64,000 nucleotides of DNA from Hansschlegelia zhihuaiae (lineage in GTDB: Bacteria > Pseudomonadota > Alphaproteobacteria > Rhizobiales > Methylopilaceae), in NCBI RefSeq assembly GCF_004103825.1, contig NZ_RYFI01000019.1:1-64000 (forward strand), read 5' to 3'. A program made the translations under genes and the position numbers. The first letter of the stretch is position 1. Every line of letters begins with the position of its first letter. Positions 52,974-61,986 of this stretch are shown in pieces. The notes under the pieces are model-generated. The model ran no database searches and was not told the DNA's origin. It saw nothing but the letters and a program-made list of their open reading frames with translations.

Positions 52974-53439
52974 CGTGTCCTGGCTTGGCTGGCGAGTAGA
53001 CAGAGCTCCGGCTTTTCGACGCCGACGGCTTTGAGGGCCTCGAGCGACGTTCTGAACCGGAGCCTCGATCTTCCAGCATTCGATCAGTTATTCGAGTGGC
53101 TGATGCGTATGCCCGTCGACCTAAAGAGTTGGCTGCCGTCGATCGATCAAGGTTGACAGATCGGAGACGAAGGCAGGCGTGAGAGCGTCACCTGCGAAGG
53201 GCTGGCTTACCGACTCCGGGTGCGGGCGCGGTGGTGACAACGATGGTCAGACCGTGGTCCGTTGCGGGCGAGAGCCCGATCGAGAAACGCGGCGCTTCGC
53301 GTCGTGCATCCGATCCGGCCGCCGATCGCCGCCAGGCTCTCCGCGCCTTGCGGAAGTCTACCGCCGCGTCGCCACCAGAACCCAGACCGAGCCGGACGGG
53401 CCGATCACGCCCCGGCCTTCAACGCCCGGATCACCGTCG
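52974..53439. other. Transposon debris between the IS5 and IS66 remnants
   Basis: About 465 GC-rich bases with no intact gene. Short minus-strand scraps (for example VGVEKPELCLLASQA) look like pieces of transposase genes, but I cannot assign them with confidence. Confidence 0.35.
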
Positions 53440-53808
53440 CTACGGTACTTGCGTCCGCACCGCCGCACCGTCGACCTCACGCCCGATCGACGCTGTCTTC
53501 AAAGACGAACGCCGCAGCCGACGAGGCCTTGGCCTGGCCGATACCTCCGGCTCCGCCGTCACGACTACCGGAACGAACGACGCCGCCTTCTCCGCCTCAG
53601 CCCTGTACGTCCGCCGCCATGCAAAAAGCTGAGGCGGCGTCAGCCCATGCCGTCGCGAAACTGCGCGCACCGTCGCGCCGGGGCTCCGCGCTTTCGGCGA
53701 CGATCGCCGCCTTCTCCTCGGCCAACCAGACCCGCCGCCGCCCGCGCCGATGAACACCTCAAGCCGCCGGGCAGGCTCCGACATAGGCTTAAGCTCTAAA
53801 ACCGACAT
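53440..53808 (-). pseudogene. IS66-type accessory transposase (TnpA), frameshifted
   Basis: It starts MSVLELKPMSEPARRLEVF and ends in the helix-turn-helix text SPGATVRAVSRRHGLTPPQLFAWRR and SFVPVVV. Between residues about 24 and 40 the normal text (WLAEEKAAIVAES) lies in another frame, so two compensating shifts are present. The C-terminal part runs out of frame as well. Confidence 0.65.
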
Positions 53809-53885
53809 ATGCCGAAGCCCTAAATCAGGCTCCGAACATCACCCCGCACCGCCCCGGCAGTAGGTGGCGGTGGAACAGCGCTTAC
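53440..53885 (-). mobile_element. IS66-family remnant with one terminal end
   Basis: The broken tnpA is preceded (on its strand) by GTAAGCGC at 53878-53885, the conserved IS66 terminal sequence. Scraps resembling a second IS66 gene may occur to the left (about 53.2-53.4 kb), but no other end is found. It sits just beyond the end of the membrane spermidine-synthase-like gene. Confidence 0.55.
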
Positions 53886-53930
53886 CTTGGAATCACACCA
53901 TGCTGCCGTTAACATAGCAGGGCACAGGTA

Positions 53931-56222
53931 CTATGTTCGTCTGCACGACCACAGCATCAGGAGTAACGCACCAAGATAACAGGAAGCCGCAATGTTAAGG
54001 GCGAATGTAAAACTGAATTGCTTCGAAAGCGCAACGGATAGCGCGGACCCAAGTACCGACGCCGAGCCATTGATCGCCCATAGAATAGGAATATCAATGG
54101 AATGAGCTTTATGACCGGCCAGCCTCAACGCTGTAGGAAAAAAGCAGCCCAACGAAATACTTAGCGGAAAAATCATGGCTCCCGTTAGGATTATCCGCCC
54201 ACCCGTCGAAAGATAAAAAAACTTGCTCGTTACTAAGGGACCTAGATAGTTCACCATCAGAACTGCCGGAACAGAAAACATACATGTGACCAGCAAGATC
54301 TGCCACTTTTCACGATTGATAAAAAAGTGCGAAAGCAAACTGCCTAGGCCCGCCCCCACCAGCATGGAGAAGAGCACCACAGAAAGAGTGATGGTAGGAA
54401 ATCCCAAAAATAACATGTATCGCTGAACAATGATATTCTGGACAACCATAAATCCTACGCCTATTAAAGCGACTAGGATAGCTAAAATGGATAGCTTCGG
54501 AGTCGCTTCTCTAAAGTTCCTACCCGACGCAAACGCCCATACCAGCACAATAAATGTTACTGAGGCCGAAATCACAAGTAGCCCTCTTACCATTATGGGA
54601 AGCTCAAAAGATAAATCGAAAAAAAACGGGCTATCGTCACTCACTGGTCTTAAATTTACCTCAGGGAGCTTATATGCTTCCGATGACGAAGCGAGTTGCT
54701 TTAATAGCGGAGAGCCCGTATCAGGAGCTAGATAACTAAGCGCAAATCCGCGCGCCTCCGTGACGAACTTCAGTCTTGCTGTTTCCTCAGCGGTCAATGG
54801 AGATCGTTTGATGATGAGGAGATGATTATAGGGTGCATTGTTTTTATTAGGCGCGCTCACCACAGCGAGATGAGCGGCGGCTTTCGCTATACTCTGCCCT
54901 TCCGAATAAAGAATCGAAAGTGCTGTTACGAAGGCACGCGCAAGAAATGCATCCTGATCAAATATAAGTACAAGGGCACCACTTGGCGTTAAACGTGCAA
55001 CAGCGTCTTGTAAGCCTTCACGGGTCTGAATGTAACTTTCAGCCAGAGCAAGGCCCTGACCGGTCGCGGTCGCCGTTTGCGTCAGAGAGAGATATATTAA
55101 GTCATACGCACCTGTATCTCGAGCTAAGAAGTGTCGTCCTTCCTGTATAAAAAGTTTCGTACCCGGTTTGTTATACAAGTCGCCATAAAATTCGCGAAAC
55201 TGTTCGAGCATCGCCGGTAGGGCGGGATTTATATCAATTGCCGTGATGTCTCTGACGCCAGCGAACTGTCCGAAAAGTACGTCCAGCCCCCCACCGGCCC
55301 CAATCGTTAACATCCGATCGGACTGACGCGGCCGCCAGACATCAAGCGGGACGTGTCCGATGTGCGAGCGCAGAGCCGTGGGATCAGTTTCCCGGCTGTG
55401 CATCCGCACCATTGGGGCGGGCGTGTCACCGTCTGTGAATATCGAGATTAGATCTTTGTTCAATCCCATGACGGCGTCAGTTCGAGCATATGCATCCCAC
55501 CTCGTGGCTAGAACGGTCCAATTATTTGGGTCCCTTTGCATTCTAACTATCATCGGCTTTGAGTTAGCCGGGTCGACAGCGACCCTGCCAACCGTCAGCC
55601 GATTCAGTGGAACGCTCACGCTAAAAGCGAAGCAGGCGATCAACAACGGTAGCGCTAGGAATGTTGCTGCTCTAAGTCGCCGTTCGCGCTCGCATCCCAG
55701 CGCAAAAATCAAACCTGCCAGCGACGTGAGCGTAGCAGTAGCGGAGATTGTAGAGACCGGTCCAAGGAGATTCAAAAGGAAAATACCTACAAAGCATCCA
55801 GTTCCCGCTCCTATTAGATCAGCTGCATAGAGTTTACCTGCTCTGTCCGGCCAGCGCGTGAAAATTGATCCCACACACCATCCGCTAAAGATAAATGCGG
55901 GGATCAAGACGATCGAAACGGCGGCGAGAGGCGGGAGCAGTGAGAGGGCGGGTGTGGTGAAGATCATTATCATCGGCGTGACGTTCAGGATCGCGGCGGC
56001 AATGGAGGCTGCTACAATGTAGGCATCACCGTTGCGCCAACGCGCCAGCAAAGCTCCCAGCCCCAGCCCCAGAATACTGAAGGAAACAACCGCGAAGACG
56101 AAATGATATCGAAATATGGCCGAAAATATTCGGATAATGCTTATCTGAAAAACCAACGATGATAAGCATAGAACGAACGTAGAGGCGTAAAGGGCCGTTG
56201 AACGTGTCATCAAGCTCGACAT
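53931..56222 (-). CDS. Membrane-bound spermidine-synthase-like protein
   Basis: A 763-residue protein in three parts: about six membrane helices (residues 10-215), a soluble Rossmann methyltransferase-like domain of the polyamine synthase fold (MLTIGAGGGLDVL near 305, AIDINPAL, and IYLSLTQTATATGQGLALAESY), and about seven more helices from about 540. This matches the large SpeE-related membrane proteins of unknown substrate. The usual catalytic Asp motif is altered (YLSLTQT), so classical spermidine synthesis is doubtful. AT-rich composition suggests acquisition. ATG at 56222 preferred over a TTG one codon before. Confidence 0.75.
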   Translation of the reverse strand: MSSLMTRSTALYASTFVLCLSSLVFQISIIRIFSAIFRYHFVFAVVSFSILGLGLGALLARWRNGDAYIVAASIAAAILNVTPMIMIFTTPALSLLPPLAAVSIVLIPAFIFSGWCVGSIFTRWPDRAGKLYAADLIGAGTGCFVGIFLLNLLGPVSTISATATLTSLAGLIFALGCERERRLRAATFLALPLLIACFAFSVSVPLNRLTVGRVAVDPANSKPMIVRMQRDPNNWTVLATRWDAYARTDAVMGLNKDLISIFTDGDTPAPMVRMHSRETDPTALRSHIGHVPLDVWRPRQSDRMLTIGAGGGLDVLFGQFAGVRDITAIDINPALPAMLEQFREFYGDLYNKPGTKLFIQEGRHFLARDTGAYDLIYLSLTQTATATGQGLALAESYIQTREGLQDAVARLTPSGALVLIFDQDAFLARAFVTALSILYSEGQSIAKAAAHLAVVSAPNKNNAPYNHLLIIKRSPLTAEETARLKFVTEARGFALSYLAPDTGSPLLKQLASSSEAYKLPEVNLRPVSDDSPFFFDLSFELPIMVRGLLVISASVTFIVLVWAFASGRNFREATPKLSILAILVALIGVGFMVVQNIIVQRYMLFLGFPTITLSVVLFSMLVGAGLGSLLSHFFINREKWQILLVTCMFSVPAVLMVNYLGPLVTSKFFYLSTGGRIILTGAMIFPLSISLGCFFPTALRLAGHKAHSIDIPILWAINGSASVLGSALSVALSKQFSFTFALNIAASCYLGALLLMLWSCRRT

Positions 56223-56322
56223 CAAACCTGAGCCTTGGGAAAGCTACCTTGGCATAACGCGGCTCTTCGCGCGTGCTGGCCGACAGGCGTGCTCTGTCGG
56301 CCAGACTGATGAAAGTCTTCTA

Positions 56323-57504
56323 TTAATCGGCGTCGAATTGGGAACTTCCGCGGCTTGTATCCAGGACTTTATCTTCTATCCAATTCAGAATGACGCCCGC
56401 CACTTCGTCACTATTACGTTCCGACATCATCTGATGGCTGTTGCCGTGGATATCAAAGTCCGGGAGGAAGGCATTGGACGCTTTACCTCCTTTCGCCTTT
56501 ATCGCCCAGACTAATGGACGGCAGTGCTCTTTACCGTGACCGGACCAGATACCGTGACCGGCTTCACTATTGAGGTTGAGCAGAGGAACTTTGGTGTCTG
56601 CATAGACGGATACGAGTTTCGGATCGACCGGCTTCTGTGGCTGCGGGCTGTCAAAATCCGTCGAATTAAGAGGCAAGGTCGTACAATTGGCAGCTTCGAC
56701 GGAAACAACAGCCTTAAACAAATCGGGCCGTTGCATCATGAGCTCGTTTCCTAAGACAGCACCTCCTGACCATCCGACATAGATAACCGGGCCATATTCC
56801 TCTTTTATACGTTCCATGGCTGCGATAAAGCTCTCATGTACGTCGCCTCCGCTTGGACCGCCCGGGATTAACTGTCCAAGGAACTGCCTCCGAGCTTCTT
56901 TGTCAGTGGCCATCTGGTTTCCGAAATTATGGCCATCACCTAGCTCCCCGAATTTCGGCCCAACGTCGTACCATCTCCATGCGAAGCTGGTCTGCAGGAA
57001 GAACGGGCTGTTAGCCAGCGGATCGCCCTTCCCTGTGGCGGCCTTATTGATTGCGTCGACCACGAAGCCCGCGCGTCCAGTGCCTGGCGGATCAATGACG
57101 TAGACGGGAAAGCCGCGCCTTGCAAAGTATTTATCCCAGCCTTCCCGCCCGTCGACTGTCGTTTGCCAGACCATCCCGTTCAGGCCGCTGTGCGCGAAAA
57201 TGATAGGTGCCGCGCCGGCTCGTAGTTCCTTAGGTATCAGGTATTCGACATAAGCTTGACCAACAAGGTTCTTCATTGTATTCAGAGGCGGGAGGCCCGG
57301 CGCCAACAAATCAGAAGACTTCCTTTTCATGATCTTGCCGCCCGCAAAGAAATGTCCCATCGTCCTCAGGGTCAAATCGGGCATCTTCTTAGCCTCTGCC
57401 AAAGCACCGGAAATATTCGCGGCGAGCAAAGTTCCCGCTATTGCAGCTGCCAGCTTGATTTTGTTCGTTGACTCCCGGGGGCCCTTTACATCTTTTCTGA
57501 TCAC
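56323..57504 (-). CDS. Exported alpha/beta hydrolase
   Basis: A 393-residue protein with a signal peptide (about residues 15-36, LAAAIAGTLLAANISGALAEA). The hydrolase core has IIFAHSGLNGMVWQT (oxyanion side), VYVIDPPGTGRAG, the nucleophile elbow YVGWSGGAVLG and HGNSHQMM near the C-terminus for the catalytic His. The plan resembles the Tat hydrolase at 48.2 kb. It is about 100 bases upstream of the membrane synthase-like gene on the same strand, so the two may be one operon. Confidence 0.8.
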   Translation of the reverse strand: MIRKDVKGPRESTNKIKLAAAIAGTLLAANISGALAEAKKMPDLTLRTMGHFFAGGKIMKRKSSDLLAPGLPPLNTMKNLVGQAYVEYLIPKELRAGAAPIIFAHSGLNGMVWQTTVDGREGWDKYFARRGFPVYVIDPPGTGRAGFVVDAINKAATGKGDPLANSPFFLQTSFAWRWYDVGPKFGELGDGHNFGNQMATDKEARRQFLGQLIPGGPSGGDVHESFIAAMERIKEEYGPVIYVGWSGGAVLGNELMMQRPDLFKAVVSVEAANCTTLPLNSTDFDSPQPQKPVDPKLVSVYADTKVPLLNLNSEAGHGIWSGHGKEHCRPLVWAIKAKGGKASNAFLPDFDIHGNSHQMMSERNSDEVAGVILNWIEDKVLDTSRGSSQFDAD

Positions 57505-58170
57505 GTTTCTCTCCCTGACCTTATTGTCTATACCACTACCGCCACCACTACGATGAAGGGTTCGGCACAGGCATATTGGAGAGACTTTTCCGGTCCCGCT
57601 CCCACCTTTGCGCGCTTTTTAGTATCATTCCGCGGTCCCGAACCATCGCAGTGGATAGGTGCCCCGCCCGCCAGCGAGAAAGCCGACTCTACCGTTTATA
57701 GTGTCCGCCGATGTCGCCGGTAAAATCTTACCAGCTAAATCCGTAGGGACGGGAAGCGTCGCGCGCGACCTATCGGCGCTAAGCAGCGGCAGGCGAGAAC
57801 GTCCGTAGCGCAATTGTACTGGTGGCCTTTTGCCACTTTCGCCACCAGTTGCGAGGTCGGTTGGGCGCCATAGGACTAAACCGCTCTCGCGGTAGACGCG
57901 GCCGGCGTTTGGCGGCGGCGTAGAGGGCGCAGGCCGAAAATCGACGTCGAATAGTAAATGGAGAACGCATCGTCGAACGTCAGCCGCAGTTCGCTATAGG
58001 TTTTGCCGATGGATATCATTATCACGGACATGAGCTATTGAATGTACTACCTGAGATGGTGCGAGCGTGTGAGGCAACTTTGAAGATTTTAATCAAAGCG
58101 AAGCTCGGTTCATAAGTCGAGTTGTGCCGATCCATAACATGGCGGTCTTCTGCGATTGCTAGAAGCGACG
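57505..58170. other. Gap without a supported gene
   Basis: About 665 bases of mixed composition. Short minus-strand frames occur but none has a ribosome site or family resemblance. The part next to 57505 should contain the promoter of the exported hydrolase. Confidence 0.4.
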
Positions 58171-58204
58171 AAAGCGCCCCGCCGGCCGGAGCCGAGCGGG
58201 GCGC
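58171..58204 (-). terminator. Rho-independent terminator after the phage-type pair
   Basis: Read on the minus strand, GCGCCCCGC and GCGGGGCGC form a 9-bp GC stem followed by TTTCGTCGCTTCT. It lies about 25 bases after the stop of the coiled-coil membrane protein gene. Confidence 0.7.
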
Positions 58205-58229
58205 GCTAATATCTGGCGGACACAGCTGG

Positions 58230-58997
58230 TCAGCCGCTATCGTCCTGGAGGGTTGCTGCGGGTGGATCGGTCAGAGTCGCCCTTAGGCTGTACGGAAAAC
58301 GCCGGTCGATCTCGATCCTGTTTTCTCGAAAAGGGCCGCTGCCGTCTTCCCGGCGGCCCTCCATCCGCTCGAGGAGCCGATCCAGCTTCCGCTCGAAGCC
58401 TTCGACCCGCTGGGTCAGTAGCGCAAGGCCCTTGTCGGTCCCGGCCTGACGTTCGCGGGCGTCGTCGATCTGCCGCTGTCGCTCCCCGCGCCCGTCGTCG
58501 AGGTTCTTCGCCACCCGCTCGAGGCTGCCCTGTTGCTGCTTTAGTTGATCGCGTATCAGCGGGATGTCCTCGACCCTTGAGGCCATCTCGTCGAGCTTCG
58601 AATTCACGAAGGTGCGCCGGGACGCGATGTCGGAGACGACGTTGTCGACGCGCGTGTTCACGCTGCGGTCGTTGTTCGCGATCTTGTTGTTGATGTCCGT
58701 CATGGACGCCGTGAACTGGCCCCATGCGATGAAGGCCGTCCCCGCCATCGCCGCGATCGTCAGCAGGTTCCCGACCGAGATTTCTGCATTGAAGCGTGGT
58801 CTACCGTAGCCGTTCGCATGCGGCGCTGGCTGGACCGGAGGAGGCGCGGGCGGCGGCATGTGGTGGTCATGACGATTCTTCAGATCCGCCACCTCAGACC
58901 GAAGTGCTTCAAAGGCCTGTCTCACGATTTCCTCGAAGGTCGCTTCGTTTCGGAGCCTAGCGACCTCTTCCGGATCGCCCTCTGCGTATGTTCCCAC
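58230..58997 (-). CDS. Coiled-coil membrane protein, phage type
   Basis: A 255-residue protein: charged N-terminus, a Pro-rich linker (about residues 47-60), one membrane helix (about 76-92, GNLLTIAAMAGTAFIAWG), then a long coiled coil to about residue 220. The GTG start has AAGGCGG upstream and is 9 bases after the holin-like gene. The topology suggests a spanin- or tape-associated phage protein, but no family is certain. Confidence 0.55.
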   Translation of the reverse strand: MGTYAEGDPEEVARLRNEATFEEIVRQAFEALRSEVADLKNRHDHHMPPPAPPPVQPAPHANGYGRPRFNAEISVGNLLTIAAMAGTAFIAWGQFTASMTDINNKIANNDRSVNTRVDNVVSDIASRRTFVNSKLDEMASRVEDIPLIRDQLKQQQGSLERVAKNLDDGRGERQRQIDDARERQAGTDKGLALLTQRVEGFERKLDRLLERMEGRREDGSGPFRENRIEIDRRFPYSLRATLTDPPAATLQDDSG

Positions 58998-59006
58998 AAT
59001 GCCGCC

Positions 59007-59435
59007 TTACTGCGCGGCCCGCTCGCTCTTTGCCGCGTCCTCCGTCACCGCGATCGAGCTGTTCGTCGTCACCACGTCGTTCTGCACGCCCGGCAGCTTG
59101 GCGATGATCTTGGTGCGGAGCGTGTCGTCGCTCTGCTTGAGCGCCGCGACCGCCTTGGGATTGTCGCGCTTCACGATCTCGATCGCGTCGTTGATGAGGC
59201 CGGCCGGAAGCCCTTCGAGCTTGCCGCCGCGCGCCGCGAGCGTGGTCACGAGCGCCCGCAGCGTGTTGTCGATGGTGCGATAGAGGCTCTGCGCGAGCTC
59301 GCCGTCCTTCTGGACCTTGAGCGCTTCGACGATCTTCGCCGTCAGCCATGTCGCGAGCACGGGTACGAGGCCGGCGATGAACAGGAGCAGTCCCGGCCGG
59401 ACGGCCTCCCAGACGTCGTTCAAGAAGGCTTCCAT
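59007..59435 (-). CDS. Putative phage holin-like protein
   Basis: A 142-residue protein with one N-terminal membrane helix (LLLFIAGLVPVLATWLTAKIV) followed by an amphipathic helical domain. The layout resembles LLH-type holins (short N-terminus, one helix, long helical tail). Next to a coiled-coil membrane protein, it looks like the lysis corner of a lost prophage. No endolysin gene is found nearby. Confidence 0.5.
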   Translation of the reverse strand: MEAFLNDVWEAVRPGLLLFIAGLVPVLATWLTAKIVEALKVQKDGELAQSLYRTIDNTLRALVTTLAARGGKLEGLPAGLINDAIEIVKRDNPKAVAALKQSDDTLRTKIIAKLPGVQNDVVTTNSSIAVTEDAAKSERAAQ

Positions 59436-59657
59436 GGCTCAGGTCTTTCCGATGGCGTTGCGGATGTCCGCACATTGGAGAGTTCTTGAGGTCCGGTTGT
59501 GGCGCATCACGGCTGTGCATCTTAGGCGCGAACGACCTTTTGCCGACATACGTGGCGTCCGGTTCTGGGCTGCCGATAACCGTAGATTGCCAAGCCCGCT
59601 CTTTTTTCGGCCGCGATATTACAATTGACAGAAAATAAGATAGCTACCGATACTTTT

Positions 59658-60089
59658 TTATTTATCAGGTATTGATCCAGTATCTGAATTGAATGTCAGC
59701 AAATTTTCTTTCTGAGACGGTCTGAGCGCAACGTAAATTTGAGATAAAAAGTGCATGCCGGCAGGCGTTATTTCGATGCTGTACACTCTGCCTTGCCCGC
59801 CCTTTTTTTTAAGAAGACCTAATCCCTCACGCCCTCCTACTCCTGCTCCTAGCAGATCTGTATGTCGAGCGAGTGTCGAGTAAGGCACACCAAGGTCACG
59901 GGCGATTTTCGGAAGCGTCAAAGAACCAGCGTCGATCTGCTTCTGCCGACGGGAAATATAGATGAGGGTTTCGAGCGCGCCTACCGTGAGTTGAGGGAAG
60001 CGAGACCGCGACTCTGCGAGCGCGCGCTCTACCGGAAGCCACGCCTTATCAGCCAGCAGCCTCTCAAGGTCCAAAAACCAAAAGAACAT
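59658..60089 (-). CDS. MarR-like winged-helix regulator
   Basis: A 143-residue protein with a winged-helix pattern: GSLTLPKIARDLGVPYSTLARHTDLLG as the recognition region and a wing ending GQGRVYSIEITPAGMHFLSQI. The start is an ATG at 60089, 33 bases from the start of a divergent gene, so both share one short control region and the regulator probably controls both. AT-richer than the backbone. Confidence 0.7.
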   Translation of the reverse strand: MFFWFLDLERLLADKAWLPVERALAESRSRFPQLTVGALETLIYISRRQKQIDAGSLTLPKIARDLGVPYSTLARHTDLLGAGVGGREGLGLLKKKGGQGRVYSIEITPAGMHFLSQIYVALRPSQKENLLTFNSDTGSIPDK

Positions 60090-60122
60090 CTCGAGATCCC
60101 GTTTACCTTACGCGATCATATA

Positions 60123-60761
60123 ATGATTGTTTGGAGCCGGCGTGTCGATAGCAGCCTTGACAGCAAGGCGTTTGTGCCTCAGAACATTACGCAATCGCGT
60201 AAACTTTATGCGTTCCAAAAAGGAGTTAGCGCATTGGTTTTGAACAATTTTTTCTTTTCTCGCCCCGTCGCTATCGACGCAGGTTCCGTTCTTTCCAAGG
60301 CCCACGAGGGGCGTCAGCTGTCGGACGGAGAGGATGCTTTGTTGGATCTTCTCGCAGGTCTTCCGACCTACCCGGAGGCGCATGCCTCCGAACACGCCCG
60401 CGAGATGAAGCTGGGGATCGACAACGGCGTCGTCGATTTTCTGGCCACGACGGCAAACGAGGTCGAGGCCGCGGGCTTCGAGCTTTCCCTGATTGCGATA
60501 GGACCTGCACCGGACGAGCAGGGCTTCAACCTAATCGCTTCTCTAATACTTCCTGAAGTCATTCAGAAGGCGAAGTCCCGTGGAAGCGAGAATCAGTGGA
60601 ACGCGCAGATCATAATCGCTCGCATCCAGTGCTCGATCGATTATGATTCAGGTGGTGGGCTCAGTGTCGAAGGGTATCCACTCTACGGTGGCTTCGACGC
60701 TCATGCGCGCGTCGAAATGGTCCTTCGCTGGCTCACTGCAGCCGTAAAGACGCGACTTTAA
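60123..60761 (+). CDS. Protein of unknown function, divergent from the regulator
   Basis: A 212-residue protein without a recognised domain. The ATG at 60123 is chosen because text upstream in the same frame runs through the regulator gene on the other strand. The N-terminal part includes KLYAFQKGVSALVLNNFFF, and a middle section is acidic. It is likely a small cargo gene controlled by the divergent regulator. Confidence 0.5.
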   Translation: MIVWSRRVDSSLDSKAFVPQNITQSRKLYAFQKGVSALVLNNFFFSRPVAIDAGSVLSKAHEGRQLSDGEDALLDLLAGLPTYPEAHASEHAREMKLGIDNGVVDFLATTANEVEAAGFELSLIAIGPAPDEQGFNLIASLILPEVIQKAKSRGSENQWNAQIIIARIQCSIDYDSGGGLSVEGYPLYGGFDAHARVEMVLRWLTAAVKTRL

Positions 60762-60889
60762 AACGGGCTGTTATCAACTGGAGTATGGCGCGCCTCGTAG
60801 GAGACGGGGCGCGCATGTACAACGGTGCCTCCGTTGTTGAATTCAAGAGTTCTGTAAAGCGGCTCGATCTCAACCAGCTTCATTGCGGG

Positions 60890-61560
60890 CTCCCATCCGA
60901 ACGTGCTGCGACTACCACACTCTGAGACCGTCCGCGTTCTTCTCGAAGCACGTCGTTCGCTGGCAATGGCCTCGAGACGGCGAGCCTCCCGATCCAGCCG
61001 CGCCAACGCCTCAAGCCGCTCATCGTTTCAAAGCTTCGCCTTTGAGAATGCAGACTTCGAAACTCCGATGGTCTCGTCATAGACGCGCGTAGGCACCGGG
61101 AGTGGATGCCAGTCCCTGCAACCGTGGGCGAACGAGAACCGAGCGAGGTCGCCGAAGCGACACGGAGCGCCGTGGACGACCTCGGCTACCAACGCCAAGG
61201 CACGCACAGTTCGAGCCCCAATGCCTGGCGTCGCGAGCACATCCGCAAAATCCTCAGGCCCCCGTTTCGTCGCAGCGGCGATTGCCCCAAGAAACGCCGT
61301 GCAATCACATCGCTCGCATGGACCTTGTGATGCGCCGGGATAGACAGGTGCGGCAGCGTCATCAGGGTGGTGGACTTGGCCTCCTTCTCTGCGCGCGGTT
61401 CGAGCCTGAGGGGCCCGGTCGCGATCCTGTCGGGCGACGTCGTGCGAAGAAGGTCGAGCTGAGCGTCCCGCGACGCCGTAGCGTGGTCAGCGAAATTCAG
61501 GATCGAGCTGCCTGTTTCGCCGTCGATCGCCGCGTGCGGATCGTCGAGGTCGAGACTTCA
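60890..61560 (-). pseudogene. DUF763-family gene, decayed
   Basis: Reading down the minus strand, one frame gives DDPHAAIDGETGSSILNFADHATASRDAQLDLLRTTSPDR then LTMP-like HLSIPAHHKVHASDVIARRFLG. After a one-base loss near 61280 another frame gives AIAAATKRGPEDFADVLATPGIGARTVRALALVAEVVHGAPCRF and VPTRVYDETIGV. This is the order of the C-terminal half of DUF763 proteins. The N-terminal half is gone. Confidence 0.65.
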
Positions 61561-61570
61561 GGTTCAGCCC

Positions 61571-61810
61571 TCAGCGCCTCGATGTCGGATAGGCGCTGAG
61601 CAAGAGAGCCGTGCGTGAATTACGTAGTGGCAGACCTGTGGAGCGGACGGTCGGCCCGAACGTGCCGCCGCGCAGTTTCAGAACCAAGTGGTGCTCGGAC
61701 TGGCGCGCCGTCGGCGGGACCAGTCGCTGGCAGAGCGCGTTGCGCGGCGCCTCGTTGGCAGCGGCCTCAATTTTTTCGAGCTCCGCCTGAAGGCGCTTCG
61801 CGCGGCTCAT
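61571..61810 (-). CDS. Possible small protein of unknown function
   Basis: A 79-residue frame starting MSRAKRLQAELEKIEAAANEAPRNALCQRL, with codon use that looks coding and an AGG upstream of the ATG. It may be part of the decayed region beside it. I recognise no family. Confidence 0.3.
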   Translation of the reverse strand: MSRAKRLQAELEKIEAAANEAPRNALCQRLVPPTARQSEHHLVLKLRGGTFGPTVRSTGLPLRNSRTALLLSAYPTSRR

Positions 61811-61936
61811 GGATCCTGTCGGTCAGTCATTGTCCTAGAGCCTCTGGACTTCAGCGACCTAGCGCCCTCGCGATTGAATTGAAGCCGCAGCGTTACCCAC
61901 AGCAGATCGCGTCTTGACTCAAGCGTAGCGGGATTA

Positions 61937-61951
61937 GAACAAAGAGAGAAC
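61937..61951. promoter_or_regulatory. LexA (SOS) box upstream of imuA
   Basis: GAAC-aaagaga-GAAC, the exact GAAC-N7-GAAC direct repeat (GTTC-N7-GTTC on the other strand) that alphaproteobacterial LexA binds. It ends 35 bases before the imuA start, so imuA-imuB should be induced by DNA damage. Confidence 0.85.
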
Positions 61952-61986
61952 GATGATGCCGCCCGACTTCGGAGGACGACGACCAC

